DNA of 64,000 bases. Origin: Thermosynechococcus vestitus BP-1. Its GTDB lineage: Bacteria > Cyanobacteriota > Cyanobacteriia > Thermosynechococcales > Thermosynechococcaceae. Below, piece after piece: positions 7,750-17,960 of the stretch (position 1 is its first letter; each line of letters opens with the position of its first letter). A program made the translations under genes and the position numbers. The stretch spans positions 620,001 through 684,000 of the forward strand of contig NC_004113.1 of assembly GCF_000011345.1 (NCBI RefSeq), in the 5' to 3' direction. The notes under the pieces were generated by a model. The model saw nothing but the letters and a program-made list of their open reading frames with translations. It was not told the DNA's origin and did not search any database.

Positions 7750-8844
7750 GTGAATGTTGTTATTACTGGGATTGGTCTATGGACAGCGCTGGGGGACACG
7801 GCGATCGCCACATGGCAGCGGTACTGTCAGGGCAAGACAGCACTCATCGCCACCCCTCAAGGACTGGTGGGTGCAACCACCTTGCCTATCGAGAAAATTA
7901 TTGAAACGACGACAACTCAAGCGCTCAACGATGCAAAATTAACGGCTCCCCTAGGCAGTGCCGGGGTAGTGGTCGGCTCCAGTCGCGGCTTTCAAGCCCA
8001 GTGGGAAACATGGTTACGACAGCCTTCTCTGTCGCGAGAAAGATGGTTACAAACCTTGCCAGCAACTGTCTCACAACAGGTAGCCCAAATCGCGGGCATT
8101 CAGGGAATCGTGCTCAATCCCACCGCCGCCTGTGCCACAGGACTGTGGGCGATCGCCCAAGGGGCACTGTTGATTGCGCAGGGATATTGTGATTTGGTGT
8201 TGGCTGGAGGCGTTGAATCCGCCATCTCCCCCTTAACCTTGGCTGGCTTTCGCCAGTTGGGGGTCTTGGCTCCGGAGCGGGCAGCTCCCTTTGATCGCCA
8301 GCGGCAGGGATTTGGCTTAGCGGCCGGCGGTGCCCTCCTCGTCTTGGAATCCCCAGAACGGGCGCGATCGCGGGGTATTGAACCCTATGCCCGAATTGCT
8401 GGGGTGGGTCTAAGTGCCGATGCTGAGAATATGGCTGCGCCCAGTGTCAACCAAACGGGTGCTCTCCTAGCGATTCAAAAGGCCTTGGCTCAGGCCGAGC
8501 TAACACCGCCCCAGATTGACTATATCCATAGTCACGGTACCGGCACGCGGCGTAACGATGCCGCCGAAGCCGCTTGGATTGAAACCCTTTTTGGTCACAG
8601 GGTTGCCGTCACCAGTCATAAAGGTGCCCTTGGACATACCCTAGGTGCTGCTGGCGCGATCGCGATCGCCCTCTCCTGCCTGTCGTTGCGGGAACAACAG
8701 ATTCCCCCCTGTGTTGGCTGTCAAACCCCCAACTTTGAGCTGGATATTGTCCAACAGACACGTTCTGCTCCCCTAGAGCACATTCTCTGCTGTAGTTATG
8801 GCTTTGGGGGTCAAAATGCAGTTGTTGTCCTCGCCCATGCCTAG
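7750..8844 (+). CDS. Beta-ketoacyl-ACP synthase-like enzyme (KAS II/FabF-related)
   Basis: 364 residues of thiolase-fold condensing enzyme. The catalytic triad is visible: Cys in [10 protein letters not shown], His in [11 protein letters not shown] and His in [15 protein letters not shown], followed by the [11 protein letters not shown] loop. Such enzymes extend acyl chains by decarboxylative condensation with malonyl-ACP. It is clearly shorter than typical FabF (about 410 residues) and no acpP is adjacent, so it may be a specialised paralogue and not the main FabF. The start is GTG at 7750. Its stop shares a CTAG palindrome with the convergent dxs gene (4-bp overlap). Confidence 0.8.
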   Translation: MNVVITGIGLWTALGDTAIATWQRYCQGKTALIATPQGLVGATTLPIEKIIETTTTQALNDAKLTAPLGSAGVVVGSSRGFQAQWETWLRQPSLSRERWLQTLPATVSQQVAQIAGIQGIVLNPTAACATGLWAIAQGALLIAQGYCDLVLAGGVESAISPLTLAGFRQLGVLAPERAAPFDRQRQGFGLAAGGALLVLESPERARSRGIEPYARIAGVGLSADAENMAAPSVNQTGALLAIQKALAQAELTPPQIDYIHSHGTGTRRNDAAEAAWIETLFGHRVAVTSHKGALGHTLGAAGAIAIALSCLSLREQQIPPCVGCQTPNFELDIVQQTRSAPLEHILCCSYGFGGQNAVVVLAHA

Positions 8845-10757
8845 GAGGCTGTAACGACGGTTGCCCGTTGAGGAACCCCAAACTTTTGCATAATGGTTTC
8901 CGCCATTTGGGGGGGCGTCAGTCCCAAGTCGGCCTTTGATTCATCGGGGCTGGCGTGCTCCACCAAGATATCCGGTACCCCCAAACGCAGTACCGGCACC
9001 AGAATATCTGCCTCCTGCAGGGCCTCAAGTACTGCCGAGCCAAAGCCTCCCATCAAGCAGCCCTCCTCCAGGGTGACCACACGGCCAATTTGTTTTGCCA
9101 AGGGCAGAATCAACTCCGTATCCAACGGCTTAGCAAAGCGAGCATTGATCACGGCGGCACTCATGCCGTGTTCCTTGAGGATTTCCGCCACCTGCATCGC
9201 CGGATAGACCATTGAGCCGTAGGCCACTAGGAGAAGATCTTCACCGGAGCGCAACAGCTCTCCTTTGCCAATTTCAAGGGGTTCCCAGCCTTCCTCCATC
9301 AGGGCGACACCATAGCCATTGCCGCGGGGATAGCGCAGGGCGATCGGTCCATCGGTGTAGTTGATGCCCGTTACAATCATCCGTTGCAGTTCTGCCTCAT
9401 CCTTGGGTGCCATCAGCACCATATTGGGTAGGCAGCGCAAATAGGCAATGTCATACATCCCTTGGTGGGTAGGGCCATCGGCACCGACAATCCCCGCCCG
9501 ATCCATGCAGAAGAAGACCGGTAGCTTTTGGATGCAGACATCATGGACAATTTGGTCATAGGCGCGCTGTAGGAACGTGGAGTAAATTGCCGCTACGGGG
9601 CGCATTCCCTGGGTGGCCATCCCCGCCGCCATTGTTACCGCATGCTGCTCGGCAATCCCGACATCAATGTATTGTTTTGGCACCCGTTTTTGAAGAATAT
9701 CTAGCCCTGTACCCGTGGCCATCGCCGCTGTAATACCCACAATGCGCGGATCATTTTCTGCCAGTTTCGTCAGGGTTTCGCCAAAGACCTTGGAGTAGCT
9801 GGGGGGCTTGGGTTTGCTGGAGGGTTTGGCCTTACCGGTGACCAGATCAAAGGGATTTTGGGCATGGTAGCCCACTTGATCTTTTTCGGCGATCGCGTAG
9901 CCTTTGCCCTTCACGGTTGCCACATGAACTAGCACTGGGCCGGGAATGGTGTGGGCATGCTGGAATGTGGCAATCAGTTCCTCCAAATTATGGCCATCCA
10001 CAGGGCCTACATAGGTAAAGCCCAACTCCTCAAAGACAGCGCCCACCTTAGGAACCGCAAGGCGCTTCATTCCCTCCTTGAGGCGCTGCATCTCCGGGGT
10101 CAGGTTTTCACCAAAGAAGGGGATATGTTTGAACTGCTCTTCAAGGTTATCGGTAATAAATTGCACCTGCGGTGAGAGGCGAATTTTATTCAGATAGCGG
10201 GGAATCGCCCCCACATTGGGGGAAATAGACATTTCATTGTCGTTGAGGACCACCATCAGGTTGGTGTGGGGCAGGTGGCCGGCATGGTTAATTGCCTCTA
10301 GGGCCATGCCCCCCGTCAGGGCGCCATCGCCAATAATGGCCACGACCTTGAAGTTTTCCCCCTTGAGATCGCGGGCGATCGCCATCCCCAAAGCCGCCGA
10401 AATACTTGTGGAGGCATGACCCGCCCCAAAGTGATCAAAGGGACTTTCCCGTCGGTTTAAGTAGCCCGCAATCCCCCCTTTTTGGCGCAGGGTGTGGAAG
10501 TTGTTGTAGCGACCGGTCAACATTTTATGGGGATAGGCTTGGTGCCCCACATCCCAGACGACGCGATCCTTCTCTAAATCAAGGGTTTGGTAGAGTGCGA
10601 GGGTGAGTTCCACAACACCCAAGCCCGGACCGAGATGGCCACCGGTCGCCGCCACGGTTTCCAGGTGTTTGTCGCGAATTTGGGCGGCAATTTGAGTCAA
10701 TTGGGCAATGGACAACCCATGCAACTGGTTGGGATGGGTGAGTTCACTTAGGTGCAT
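8841..10757 (-). CDS. dxs: 1-deoxy-D-xylulose-5-phosphate synthase
   Basis: 638 residues, full length. The thiamine diphosphate signature GDGALTGG...[12 protein letters not shown] and the transketolase pyrimidine-binding region ([30 protein letters not shown]) are present. The enzyme condenses pyruvate and glyceraldehyde 3-phosphate in the first step of the MEP isoprenoid pathway, which supplies carotenoids, the chlorophyll phytyl tail and quinone side chains. I start at the ATG 10757 ([14 protein letters not shown]), which matches the family N-terminus; a 17-residue upstream extension looks spurious. GAGG lies at about -13. Confidence 0.95.
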   Translation of the reverse strand: MHLSELTHPNQLHGLSIAQLTQIAAQIRDKHLETVAATGGHLGPGLGVVELTLALYQTLDLEKDRVVWDVGHQAYPHKMLTGRYNNFHTLRQKGGIAGYLNRRESPFDHFGAGHASTSISAALGMAIARDLKGENFKVVAIIGDGALTGGMALEAINHAGHLPHTNLMVVLNDNEMSISPNVGAIPRYLNKIRLSPQVQFITDNLEEQFKHIPFFGENLTPEMQRLKEGMKRLAVPKVGAVFEELGFTYVGPVDGHNLEELIATFQHAHTIPGPVLVHVATVKGKGYAIAEKDQVGYHAQNPFDLVTGKAKPSSKPKPPSYSKVFGETLTKLAENDPRIVGITAAMATGTGLDILQKRVPKQYIDVGIAEQHAVTMAAGMATQGMRPVAAIYSTFLQRAYDQIVHDVCIQKLPVFFCMDRAGIVGADGPTHQGMYDIAYLRCLPNMVLMAPKDEAELQRMIVTGINYTDGPIALRYPRGNGYGVALMEEGWEPLEIGKGELLRSGEDLLLVAYGSMVYPAMQVAEILKEHGMSAAVINARFAKPLDTELILPLAKQIGRVVTLEEGCLMGGFGSAVLEALQEADILVPVLRLGVPDILVEHASPDESKADLGLTPPQMAETIMQKFGVPQRATVVTAS

Positions 10758-10861
10758 AAAAACCCGACCTCGCAAAATACCTAGGAGCGATAGCCTACCG
10801 CTGACCACAGAAAAACTATCTGTTGACTGATTCTAGCAAAGTCCCCCGCTGAAGTTGGGGA

Positions 10862-11440
10862 TTATTTCGCCCCTAGACGCGGTGAAAAGCTGCAATAATC
10901 ACGAAACAGTTGATCATAAATTTCTAACGCTGTTTCATAGATTTTGCTCAATTTACGAATTTCTGCCGTCGATTCATTGGTGTAATTTTCCACCAACCAA
11001 ATCACCCATTGGTAAAACCGTTCCCGCCCCCACTGTTGCCAATAGTTGGCGAGAATTCCCCGCGCCAGATCCGTTCCCAACCGCTTGGGGTAGCCGTGGC
11101 TTCTGGCCAAGTCTTGCAGATCCCCCAGAAAGCGTTCGCTCATCGCACTGAGGTGACTCAGGGACATCTGGGCGCACTGGGCGGCTCGCTTGAAGGAGGC
11201 ATTCATTTCAAGGGAACTGGGCTTGACCGTTTCAGCAATCAAGCGACCCTCACTGTCGGTGTGCCGCTCAACACCACAGTAGGACACGGTTGTCAAGGGA
11301 TAGCCCCTACAGGCCAAATACACCCGAAATTTACCCTCTAAGCGGTCCACCTCTTGGGGACTGAGGTAAATATCAAGGTCTAGGAGGAGTTGGGCAAATG
11401 TGCGTTGGTCGGTGACGGTGGTCGTCGGGGAGTCGGTCAT
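10862..11440 (-). CDS. Uncharacterised cytosolic protein
   Basis: 192 residues with no signal peptide or membrane helix. It has a predicted helical C-terminal half (ERFYQWVIWLVENYTNESTAE...LSKIYETALEIYDQLF) and an N-terminal region including LDIYLSPQEVDRLEGKFR. I do not recognise the family. It starts at ATG 11440 without a clear ribosome binding site. It lies between a b6f assembly-factor candidate and dxs, all on the minus strand but separated by 88 and 104 bp. A weak CCCC/GGGG hairpin lies directly past the stop codon. Role unknown. Confidence 0.65.
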   Translation of the reverse strand: MTDSPTTTVTDQRTFAQLLLDLDIYLSPQEVDRLEGKFRVYLACRGYPLTTVSYCGVERHTDSEGRLIAETVKPSSLEMNASFKRAAQCAQMSLSHLSAMSERFLGDLQDLARSHGYPKRLGTDLARGILANYWQQWGRERFYQWVIWLVENYTNESTAEIRKLSKIYETALEIYDQLFRDYCSFSPRLGAK

Positions 11441-11527
11441 TCAACTTCTATTCCAGGGGGTCAAAAAATTATCCTGTGCTGTTTTTGGGGTTATGCGCCT
11501 GATCTGAAGAATACCCCCGACTTTTTC

Positions 11528-12040
11528 CTAGGCCCTCAGCACCGTGTCCTCAAGGGTGATTAGCTCATCGCGGTGTCCCTCTAGGGTGACTTGGGTTCCG
11601 ATCCCATGGGGTTGCAAGGAGAGCTTGACGGTTTCGAGCCGCTGGGCACCGCGCCAGTAGAACCAGGGGGCAATGGGGGTGAGGCCAATGAGCCCAAAGG
11701 CCAAGATACCCCAGTTGGGAAAGAGCGCAGTCAACACCAAGGCAATGGCTGTGGTAGCGGCGACAGCTAGGGCAAAGAGGAATGCAGCCATCCAGGGACT
11801 GGCGGCAACCTGTCCCCGAAAGGTCACTTCAGTGCCATCGGCACTGACGGCGTGGAGCCGATAGCCCCGCTGCTGGAAATATTGCTTGAGCCGGGGAGCA
11901 AGTTCAGCAAGGGGCTGGGTAATGAACCATTCTTTGGTTTCAATGCGTTCTTTGGTGGAGGCACGAATAAAAAAGACAAACCCAATGGCCAAGAGGCTAG
12001 TGAGCAAGAGGGTGGAAGGGTAAATCAAATCACTGGACAT
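11528..12040 (-). CDS. Probable cytochrome b6f cofactor assembly protein, CCB1-like
   Basis: 170 residues with an N-terminal membrane helix (YPSTLLLTSLLAIGFVFFI, about 7-25), the RASTKERIE loop, and two more hydrophobic helices (about 83-125). The start MSSDLIYPSTLLLT and the phrase APWFYWRGAQRLE resemble the family 'cofactor assembly of complex C subunit B' (CCB1, formerly DUF3529). In plants and algae that family helps attach heme ci to cytochrome b6. The assignment is from memory of the family pattern, not from a search. ATG at 12040. Confidence 0.6.
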   Translation of the reverse strand: MSSDLIYPSTLLLTSLLAIGFVFFIRASTKERIETKEWFITQPLAELAPRLKQYFQQRGYRLHAVSADGTEVTFRGQVAASPWMAAFLFALAVAATTAIALVLTALFPNWGILAFGLIGLTPIAPWFYWRGAQRLETVKLSLQPHGIGTQVTLEGHRDELITLEDTVLRA

Positions 12041-12183
12041 GGCGTTTTTCAGGGGGGTTATGGGCTATCTCTCCCCATTCTCAAGCATCTATTGGGGTCT
12101 GCAAAGAGATCTTGCACTGCGATCGCCCCCAGGGGTTCTGCGGAATACTAAACCCTAACCATGGTTGTTGTCTTGCTGCGATA

Positions 12184-13602
12184 ATGCGTTCCCAAGCTTT
12201 CCCCCGTGATCTTCGGGCACCCCGCTGCCGTCGGCTGGGGCTGCGCCCAGAAACGGTCGTTGCCCTACTGCTATTGACCAGTGACTTAGGGGGGTTGGTG
12301 TTGGCGTGGAAATTGGGCCTAGAGCTCAATCGCTTCTATGCGCCCTTGCCCCCTGATTTGGCAGCGTGGTATTGGTGGGGATTGCCCAGTGTCTTTTGGC
12401 TCTTTGCAGCGGGTCTGTTGTTTTTGATTGCTGTGAGTGGGCTGTACCATCCGCGCGGCCATTGGAAAAATTATTTGCGCCTAGCCAAGGTATTGAGCTT
12501 GGGCTACCTGTTGGCGCTGGCGATCGCCTACTTCTATGACCCCAAAGTGGATTTGCCGCGCTCACTGTTTTTTAGTGCTTGGGGTCTAAGTGTTGTGCTG
12601 GCAGTGATCTTGCGCCTAGGGGTCAGTTTGGGCTTCAGAATTTTCACCCTGCGGCGACCCATACGGGCGTTTCTCGTGGCCCCCCTAGAGCGGCAGGAGT
12701 ATCTCAGCGCCCTGCTGGAACAACGCGCCAACTACAAAATTGTCGGCAGTGCGATCGCTACGATGGCTAACGAACCACAAACCTTAACGGAGATTCTCAA
12801 CTGCCAAGCCCAAGAGGTGATCGTAGAAGGCCTACCCCCTGCCCACCTCGCCTCAGCACTCTATTGGCAACTGCGCCAAGAGGGCATTTCCCTACGGTTG
12901 ATCCCCTCCAGCTTGGAAATGCTTTACCGACGGGGCACCCCGGAAATTGTAGCGGCTTTGCCTACCCTGCGGGTAGATATGACGTATCTCAATGGCTGCG
13001 AGTATCGCCTGAAACGCTATTTGGACGTGATGTTGGCCCTCATTGGCATTGTGGTGCTAGCGCCCCTATTTGTGGTGGTGGCGATCGCCATCAAACTCAC
13101 CTCCCCAGGGCCTGTCTTTTTTCGCCAAGAGCGAGTGGGACTCCATGGACAAGTCTTTCAGATGTGGAAATTTCGCACCATGCGGGCCGATGCACCGCAA
13201 CTCCAAGCCCATTTGGAGGCACAAAACGAATCTGCCGATGGCATTCTCTTCAAGGTAAAGAATGACCCCCGTCGCACCCGCCTCGGCAGTTTCCTGCGCA
13301 AAACCAGCATTGATGAGCTGCCCCAACTGTTTAACGTCCTCTGGGGAGAGATGAGCTTAGTGGGACCGCGTCCCCTACCCCTGCGGGATGTTGCCCGTTT
13401 CCATTCTTGGCATCATATTCGCCATCAGGTGATGCCTGGCATTACAGGGCTGTGGCAAATTTCTGGCCGCTCTCGGATTAGCAATTTTGATGAAGCGGCC
13501 CGCCTTGACCTTTACTACATTGACAACTGGTCCCTAAATCTGGATTTAGAAATCCTTGTGGAGACCGTGCGTATTGTCCTCTTCGGTACTGGGGCGTACT
13601 AG
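12184..13602 (+). CDS. Polyprenyl-phosphate sugar-1-phosphate transferase (WbaP/WcaJ type)
   Basis: 472 residues. Four N-terminal membrane helices and a nucleotide-binding-like middle region lead to a further helix and the bacterial sugar transferase domain. Its motifs are KRYLDVMLALIG, SPGPVFFRQERVG, MWKFRTMR, KTSIDELPQLFNVL, GEMSLVGPRP and PGITGLWQISGRS. The enzyme loads the first sugar phosphate onto undecaprenyl phosphate at the inner membrane, starting an exopolysaccharide or O-antigen repeat unit. I use the ATG at 12184; a TTG at 12112 would add 24 unlikely residues. Its last 57 bp overlap the convergent c-di-GMP gene. Confidence 0.9.
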   Translation: MRSQAFPRDLRAPRCRRLGLRPETVVALLLLTSDLGGLVLAWKLGLELNRFYAPLPPDLAAWYWWGLPSVFWLFAAGLLFLIAVSGLYHPRGHWKNYLRLAKVLSLGYLLALAIAYFYDPKVDLPRSLFFSAWGLSVVLAVILRLGVSLGFRIFTLRRPIRAFLVAPLERQEYLSALLEQRANYKIVGSAIATMANEPQTLTEILNCQAQEVIVEGLPPAHLASALYWQLRQEGISLRLIPSSLEMLYRRGTPEIVAALPTLRVDMTYLNGCEYRLKRYLDVMLALIGIVVLAPLFVVVAIAIKLTSPGPVFFRQERVGLHGQVFQMWKFRTMRADAPQLQAHLEAQNESADGILFKVKNDPRRTRLGSFLRKTSIDELPQLFNVLWGEMSLVGPRPLPLRDVARFHSWHHIRHQVMPGITGLWQISGRSRISNFDEAARLDLYYIDNWSLNLDLEILVETVRIVLFGTGAY

Positions 13603-16083
13603 GGGCGGCAAAGATTGTCTCGCCAATAATTTTTCCACCTGCCGCGCTGAGAGGGGGCGAGCAAAGAAATAACCTTGGCCATAGTTGCACCCTAGGGCTT
13701 GGAGCGCACGATACTGTTCGCGGGTTTCAATGCCCTCCGCCACCACCTGCAGCCGCAAAGAATGCGCCAGCATAAGAATGGCATGCACAATTGTCGCTGA
13801 AGATTCCTCACTATTGAGGGCAGAAATGAACGTGCGATCAATTTTAAGCGTGTCAATGGGAAAGCGGTGCAAATAGCTCAGGGAAGAATACCCCGTGCCA
13901 AAATCATCCATGGACACGCCAATGCCCATGGCACGAATTTCCTCAAGGGTGGCGATCGCCACCTCCTTGTTATCAATGAGAATCCCTTCAGTCACCTCAA
14001 GGCAGAGTCGCTGTGCTGGAAATCCCGTTTCCGCCAAAATAGACCTTAAATTGGGCAGCAAATCCGCCTGTTGAAAATGACGTCCACTGAGGTTGACACC
14101 AATCCTGAGTTTGCGACTGCGGGGAAAGATCACTGCCCAGCGCTGCATTTGGCGGCAAGCCTCTGCCATAACCCACCAACTGATGGGTAGGATCAACCCC
14201 GTCTCTTCGGCCACCGCCATGAATTCCCCAGGGGAAATGATGCCCCGTTCGGGATGTTGCCAACGCAGCAGCGTCTCAAAACCCACCATCTTGAGCGTTG
14301 CTAGATCGACAATCGGCTGATAGTACACCAAAAATTCCTCACGCTCTGCCGCCCGTCGCAGCTCCGTTTCCATTTGCATGAGGGCTATCGTCTGGGCACG
14401 CATCGTCATACTAAAGACCTCATAGCGAGCTTTACCAAGGGATTTGGCGCGGTACATGGCAGTATCGGCATCCCGCAGTAGGTCCTCAGCGGTCTGACTG
14501 TCCTCCCACGGAAAGGCAATGCCAATACTGGCAGTGGTAAAGATTTCATGGCCTTCCAGAAGGAAGGGGCGGCCCAAGACCATCAAAATTCGTTCTGCTA
14601 CTTTCATTGCCTGGGCTGGGTCGCTTAGGTCCTCTAGCAGAATGGCAAATTCGTCGCCACCAAGGCGGGCGATCGTATCCTCAGGGCGGGTACAAGCCCT
14701 CAGGCGCTGGCCAATGCCAATCAGGAGTTGATCTCCCGCTAAGTGCCCTAGGCTATCGTTAATCACCTTAAAGCGATCCACATCCAAAAACAGCACCGCA
14801 AAGAGGGAGTTAGGACGTCGCTGGCGGCGAGCAATGGCCTGGGTGAGACGGTCTATCAAGAGAACGCGGTTGGCCAGACCGGTCATGGCATCGTGGAGGG
14901 CATCGTGAAGAATTTTCTCCTGAATCAGGTGATATTCCGTGACATCGGTCATGGAACCTCCCATGCGGTAGGGCTGACCCTTCTGGTTGCGCAGGGCTTT
15001 TCCCCGCGATCGCATCCAGCGGTAACTGCCGTCGCGATGCCTTATCCGAAATTCACAATCAAAGCAAGGACGGCTGCCGAAGAGGTGCTCCTTTATGTTC
15101 TGGCGCAACTGCTCTAGGTCATCGGGGTGGACTCGCCGCCACCATTCCTCAATGGTGGGTTGGAGGCTACCGGGGGGCTCCCCAATGAGCAGCTCCCAGC
15201 GGGGAGAATAGTACACGGAGCGATTGCCAATGTGCCAATCCCAAAGGCCATCATTGGCCGCTTCAGCGGCCAGAGCATAGCGTTCCTCACTAATGCGCAG
15301 AGCCAGTTCTGAACGTTTGCGCTCAGTAATGTCGGTGAGGTAGCAGCGAATTAATTGGCTCTCCTGCAACAGATGGATTGTCACTTCGTAGGTGCGATCG
15401 CCAACATTGATTTCCTCGACGGCAAATCGCTTTTCCTGCAAGAACCAGCTTTTGAGGCGCGATAGCAGCGGATGTTGCCCATCCAGTTCCCCTAGATCGG
15501 GAAATTCCTGAATTGCCGCTGGATTGAGGTAGGTGAGTTGACCATTGGCAGCCAGTTCAATAATGGGATAGGGACTTAACTCTGGAAACGAAGATAACCG
15601 CAGCAGTTGAATTTCCGTCGCCTCTGACATTTCACTGCTGCTGAAGGCAGTTCCCCAGGAGGCCACCGCTTGATCCGGCAGGCTACATCTTTCCAGGGCG
15701 CGGGTGTAGCGATCGAGCCCTGAGTCAGAAATGTCAGCGATCGCGTGGTAGCGGGCGCGCACATCACCGCCAAAGACAATGACATCCCCATGCTGAAGAA
15801 TATGGGACTGGCAGGGCTTGCCATTCACCGTTAAACCGTTGATGCTGCGTCTTCCTTGGAGGTCACCATCAATGAGGCGAAAGAAAAAGTTGCCACTGCC
15901 GGGATCCAACATCCGTAGCAAAACCGCGTGCTGACGGGAAATCATTGGCGACTTAAGCACAATCCTATTGCTGGGGTGCCGCCCAATGGTATAGGTGCTC
16001 GCTTCCAAGTGAATGGTATGCCGCCCTTCTCGATCTTGAATGACCAGGAGATGGCGCCACCTCTTCGGCAGATCAGACTTCAC
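13546..16083 (-). CDS. FHA-PAS-PAS-GGDEF-EAL cyclic di-GMP signalling protein
   Basis: 845 residues from GTG 16083, chosen for GAGG 8 nt upstream; a TTG at 16140 would add 19 residues. Order: FHA domain (YTIGRHPSNRIVLKSPMISRQH), PAS, PAS/PAC (DGLWDWHIG...SPRWELLIGE), GGDEF (RLGGDEFAILLED) and EAL. An RxxD inhibitory site (RPED) sits five residues before GGDEF. The EAL signature itself reads ETL, but VTEGILID, DDFGTGYSSLSYL, KIDRTF and EGIET are kept. Both c-di-GMP synthesis and breakdown are possible; which one dominates cannot be read. No membrane helix, so cytosolic. The FHA domain suggests binding to a phosphothreonine partner. Confidence 0.9.
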   Translation of the reverse strand: MKSDLPKRWRHLLVIQDREGRHTIHLEASTYTIGRHPSNRIVLKSPMISRQHAVLLRMLDPGSGNFFFRLIDGDLQGRRSINGLTVNGKPCQSHILQHGDVIVFGGDVRARYHAIADISDSGLDRYTRALERCSLPDQAVASWGTAFSSSEMSEATEIQLLRLSSFPELSPYPIIELAANGQLTYLNPAAIQEFPDLGELDGQHPLLSRLKSWFLQEKRFAVEEINVGDRTYEVTIHLLQESQLIRCYLTDITERKRSELALRISEERYALAAEAANDGLWDWHIGNRSVYYSPRWELLIGEPPGSLQPTIEEWWRRVHPDDLEQLRQNIKEHLFGSRPCFDCEFRIRHRDGSYRWMRSRGKALRNQKGQPYRMGGSMTDVTEYHLIQEKILHDALHDAMTGLANRVLLIDRLTQAIARRQRRPNSLFAVLFLDVDRFKVINDSLGHLAGDQLLIGIGQRLRACTRPEDTIARLGGDEFAILLEDLSDPAQAMKVAERILMVLGRPFLLEGHEIFTTASIGIAFPWEDSQTAEDLLRDADTAMYRAKSLGKARYEVFSMTMRAQTIALMQMETELRRAAEREEFLVYYQPIVDLATLKMVGFETLLRWQHPERGIISPGEFMAVAEETGLILPISWWVMAEACRQMQRWAVIFPRSRKLRIGVNLSGRHFQQADLLPNLRSILAETGFPAQRLCLEVTEGILIDNKEVAIATLEEIRAMGIGVSMDDFGTGYSSLSYLHRFPIDTLKIDRTFISALNSEESSATIVHAILMLAHSLRLQVVAEGIETREQYRALQALGCNYGQGYFFARPLSARQVEKLLARQSLPPLVRPSTEEDNTHGLHKDF

Positions 16084-16363
16084 ATCAATGGCCTCGGCAA
16101 GGAGTACTTGAGGGAATCGTTTTTGCTTAAAGCCTACCAAATCAAACCCGCTTTGGTGACAGACCCAATACTGCCATTCCTATTCTAGGGCTTGAAGTTT
16201 TATCCTATTTCCAGAAAATTTCCCTGATTTCGATGCAATCTTTTCTTGACACTGCCGAGAATGAGTTAACCATTCTTGAAATTTTTAGAGTCATTTTTGC
16301 CGACTGTATTGGTACTGAGTGGGCTTTACTCAAGTATGTTGTTCTTACCCGCTGCTGATTCCC

Positions 16364-17815
16364 ATGATGGCTACTTGTCTACAACTGTGCTGCTTATTTT
16401 GGCGATCGCTCTACCTTGGTGTTTTATCTGCTCTGCTGCTATGGTTGATCCCACCCTCCCCGGCAATGGCCATGACCCCGAAGCACTACACCGAATTGAC
16501 CTTTGCGCCGTTACCAGAAATTCAAGTACCGGCCTATGAGCGCCGTCAGTTGAGCAATGGCATGGTGGTCTATCTCCTTGAGGATCACGAGTGGCCTCTA
16601 GTGCGGGGCACCTTGATCTTTCGGGCCGGTAGTCGCTGGGATCCACCGGCACAGGTGGGTTTGGCAGAAATCAGCGGCGATCTGATTCGCACAGGGGGCA
16701 CCCAAGCCCACCGAGCTGCCGAAATTGACGAATGGCTGGAGGATCGGGCGGCCTCTATTGAATCCGGCGTTGGCAAAAGTTTAGGACGGATTAATTTCAA
16801 CAGCCTCAAGGAGCACAGCGAGGCAGTACTGAACCTACTGGCGGAAATGCTCCAAGCCCCAGCAGTAGAACCAGAGCGCTTTGAATTGGCGATTCGGCGC
16901 CGCCAGGGAATCATTCAACGCCGGGATGATCAACCCAATGCCCAAGCAGAACGGGAATTTTACAAGCTGATTTATGGCCCTGAGAGTCCCTACGCCCGCA
17001 CTCAAGAGCTAGACACACTGGCCAATATTACCCCTGCCGATGTGCAGCAATTTTACCGGACCTATCTGGCTCCCTCCCGCTGCATTTTGGGCTTGGTGGG
17101 CGATTTTGATGCCCCGGCAATGGGCGATCGCCTGGAGGCAATTTTTGGTCCATGGCAGGATCCGCCGCACTTACCACCACTTCCTCCCTTGCCGCCAGTG
17201 ACGGCCGATACCTCCCCAGTAACGGTGGTGATTGATCGCCCCCATCTTTCCCAAAGCTACATCTATACCGGCCAATTGGGGGGAAGCCTCAAGGATCCGG
17301 ATGTGTTTACCCTCTATGTGCTCAATGGGGTTCTCAATGGCTTTGGCGGGCGTCTTTTCAATGAAGTGCGATCGCGCCAAGGGTTGGCCTATAGTGTCTA
17401 TGCCGCTTGGAGTCCGGAGTTTGACTATCCGGGGGTGTTTTATGGTGTCGGCCAAACCCAAACAGAGACCACAGCCAAATTTCTCAGCGCCCTCCGCCAG
17501 GAAATTGAGCGATTGCAACAGGAACCTGTTGGCTCAGCAGAACTGAATTATGCCAAGGACAGCATTCTGAATTCATTTGTTTTTAATTTTCGCGATCGCC
17601 TGCAAATTCTAAATCGCCTCCTGCGCTACGAATACTATGATTTGCCGCAGGATTTTATCTTCCGCTATCAGCAAGCTGTCAAAGCAGCAACTGCGGCGGA
17701 TCTGCAACGGGTGGCACAAAGGCGCTTAAAGCCAGATCAATGGCGTACCCTGATTGTGGGCGATCGCGTCCCCTGTCCGACAACCAATTGCCAGCAACGA
17801 CAACATCCAGCCTAA
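16364..17815 (+). CDS. M16 (pitrilysin-like) family protein, apparently non-catalytic
   Basis: About 483 residues starting at the ATG pair 16364; a GTG at 16319 is possible. The N-terminus is a hydrophobic signal peptide ending PPSPAMA, so the protein is exported. Two M16 halves are visible (LSNGMVVYLLED...; and a second with SRQGLAYSVYAAW). The zinc motif HxxEH, expected after GLA, is replaced by GLAEISGDL, so it should not cleave peptides alone. Such subunits usually pair with a catalytic M16 protein, as in mitochondrial processing peptidase. No partner gene is adjacent here. Confidence 0.82.
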   Translation: MMATCLQLCCLFWRSLYLGVLSALLLWLIPPSPAMAMTPKHYTELTFAPLPEIQVPAYERRQLSNGMVVYLLEDHEWPLVRGTLIFRAGSRWDPPAQVGLAEISGDLIRTGGTQAHRAAEIDEWLEDRAASIESGVGKSLGRINFNSLKEHSEAVLNLLAEMLQAPAVEPERFELAIRRRQGIIQRRDDQPNAQAEREFYKLIYGPESPYARTQELDTLANITPADVQQFYRTYLAPSRCILGLVGDFDAPAMGDRLEAIFGPWQDPPHLPPLPPLPPVTADTSPVTVVIDRPHLSQSYIYTGQLGGSLKDPDVFTLYVLNGVLNGFGGRLFNEVRSRQGLAYSVYAAWSPEFDYPGVFYGVGQTQTETTAKFLSALRQEIERLQQEPVGSAELNYAKDSILNSFVFNFRDRLQILNRLLRYEYYDLPQDFIFRYQQAVKAATAADLQRVAQRRLKPDQWRTLIVGDRVPCPTTNCQQRQHPA

Positions 17816-17960
17816 GGGCACAACAAGCTTTGGCATTCAGAATAGGGTGCAGGTCCCTCAAGTGAAGCAATCATCGTTAGACTAGCGGTACAGACCTTTT
17901 CCAAAAATCCGGTACTCTACCGTTGCGAAAAGGGTCGTAACTTGCGTTATTCGTCCTCAA

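Noticed and set aside
10842-10861. CCCC...GGGG hairpin between dxs and the gene at 10862
   Set aside because: I considered an IS200/IS605 end or a terminator. The stem is only five pairs, there is no T run and no transposase nearby.
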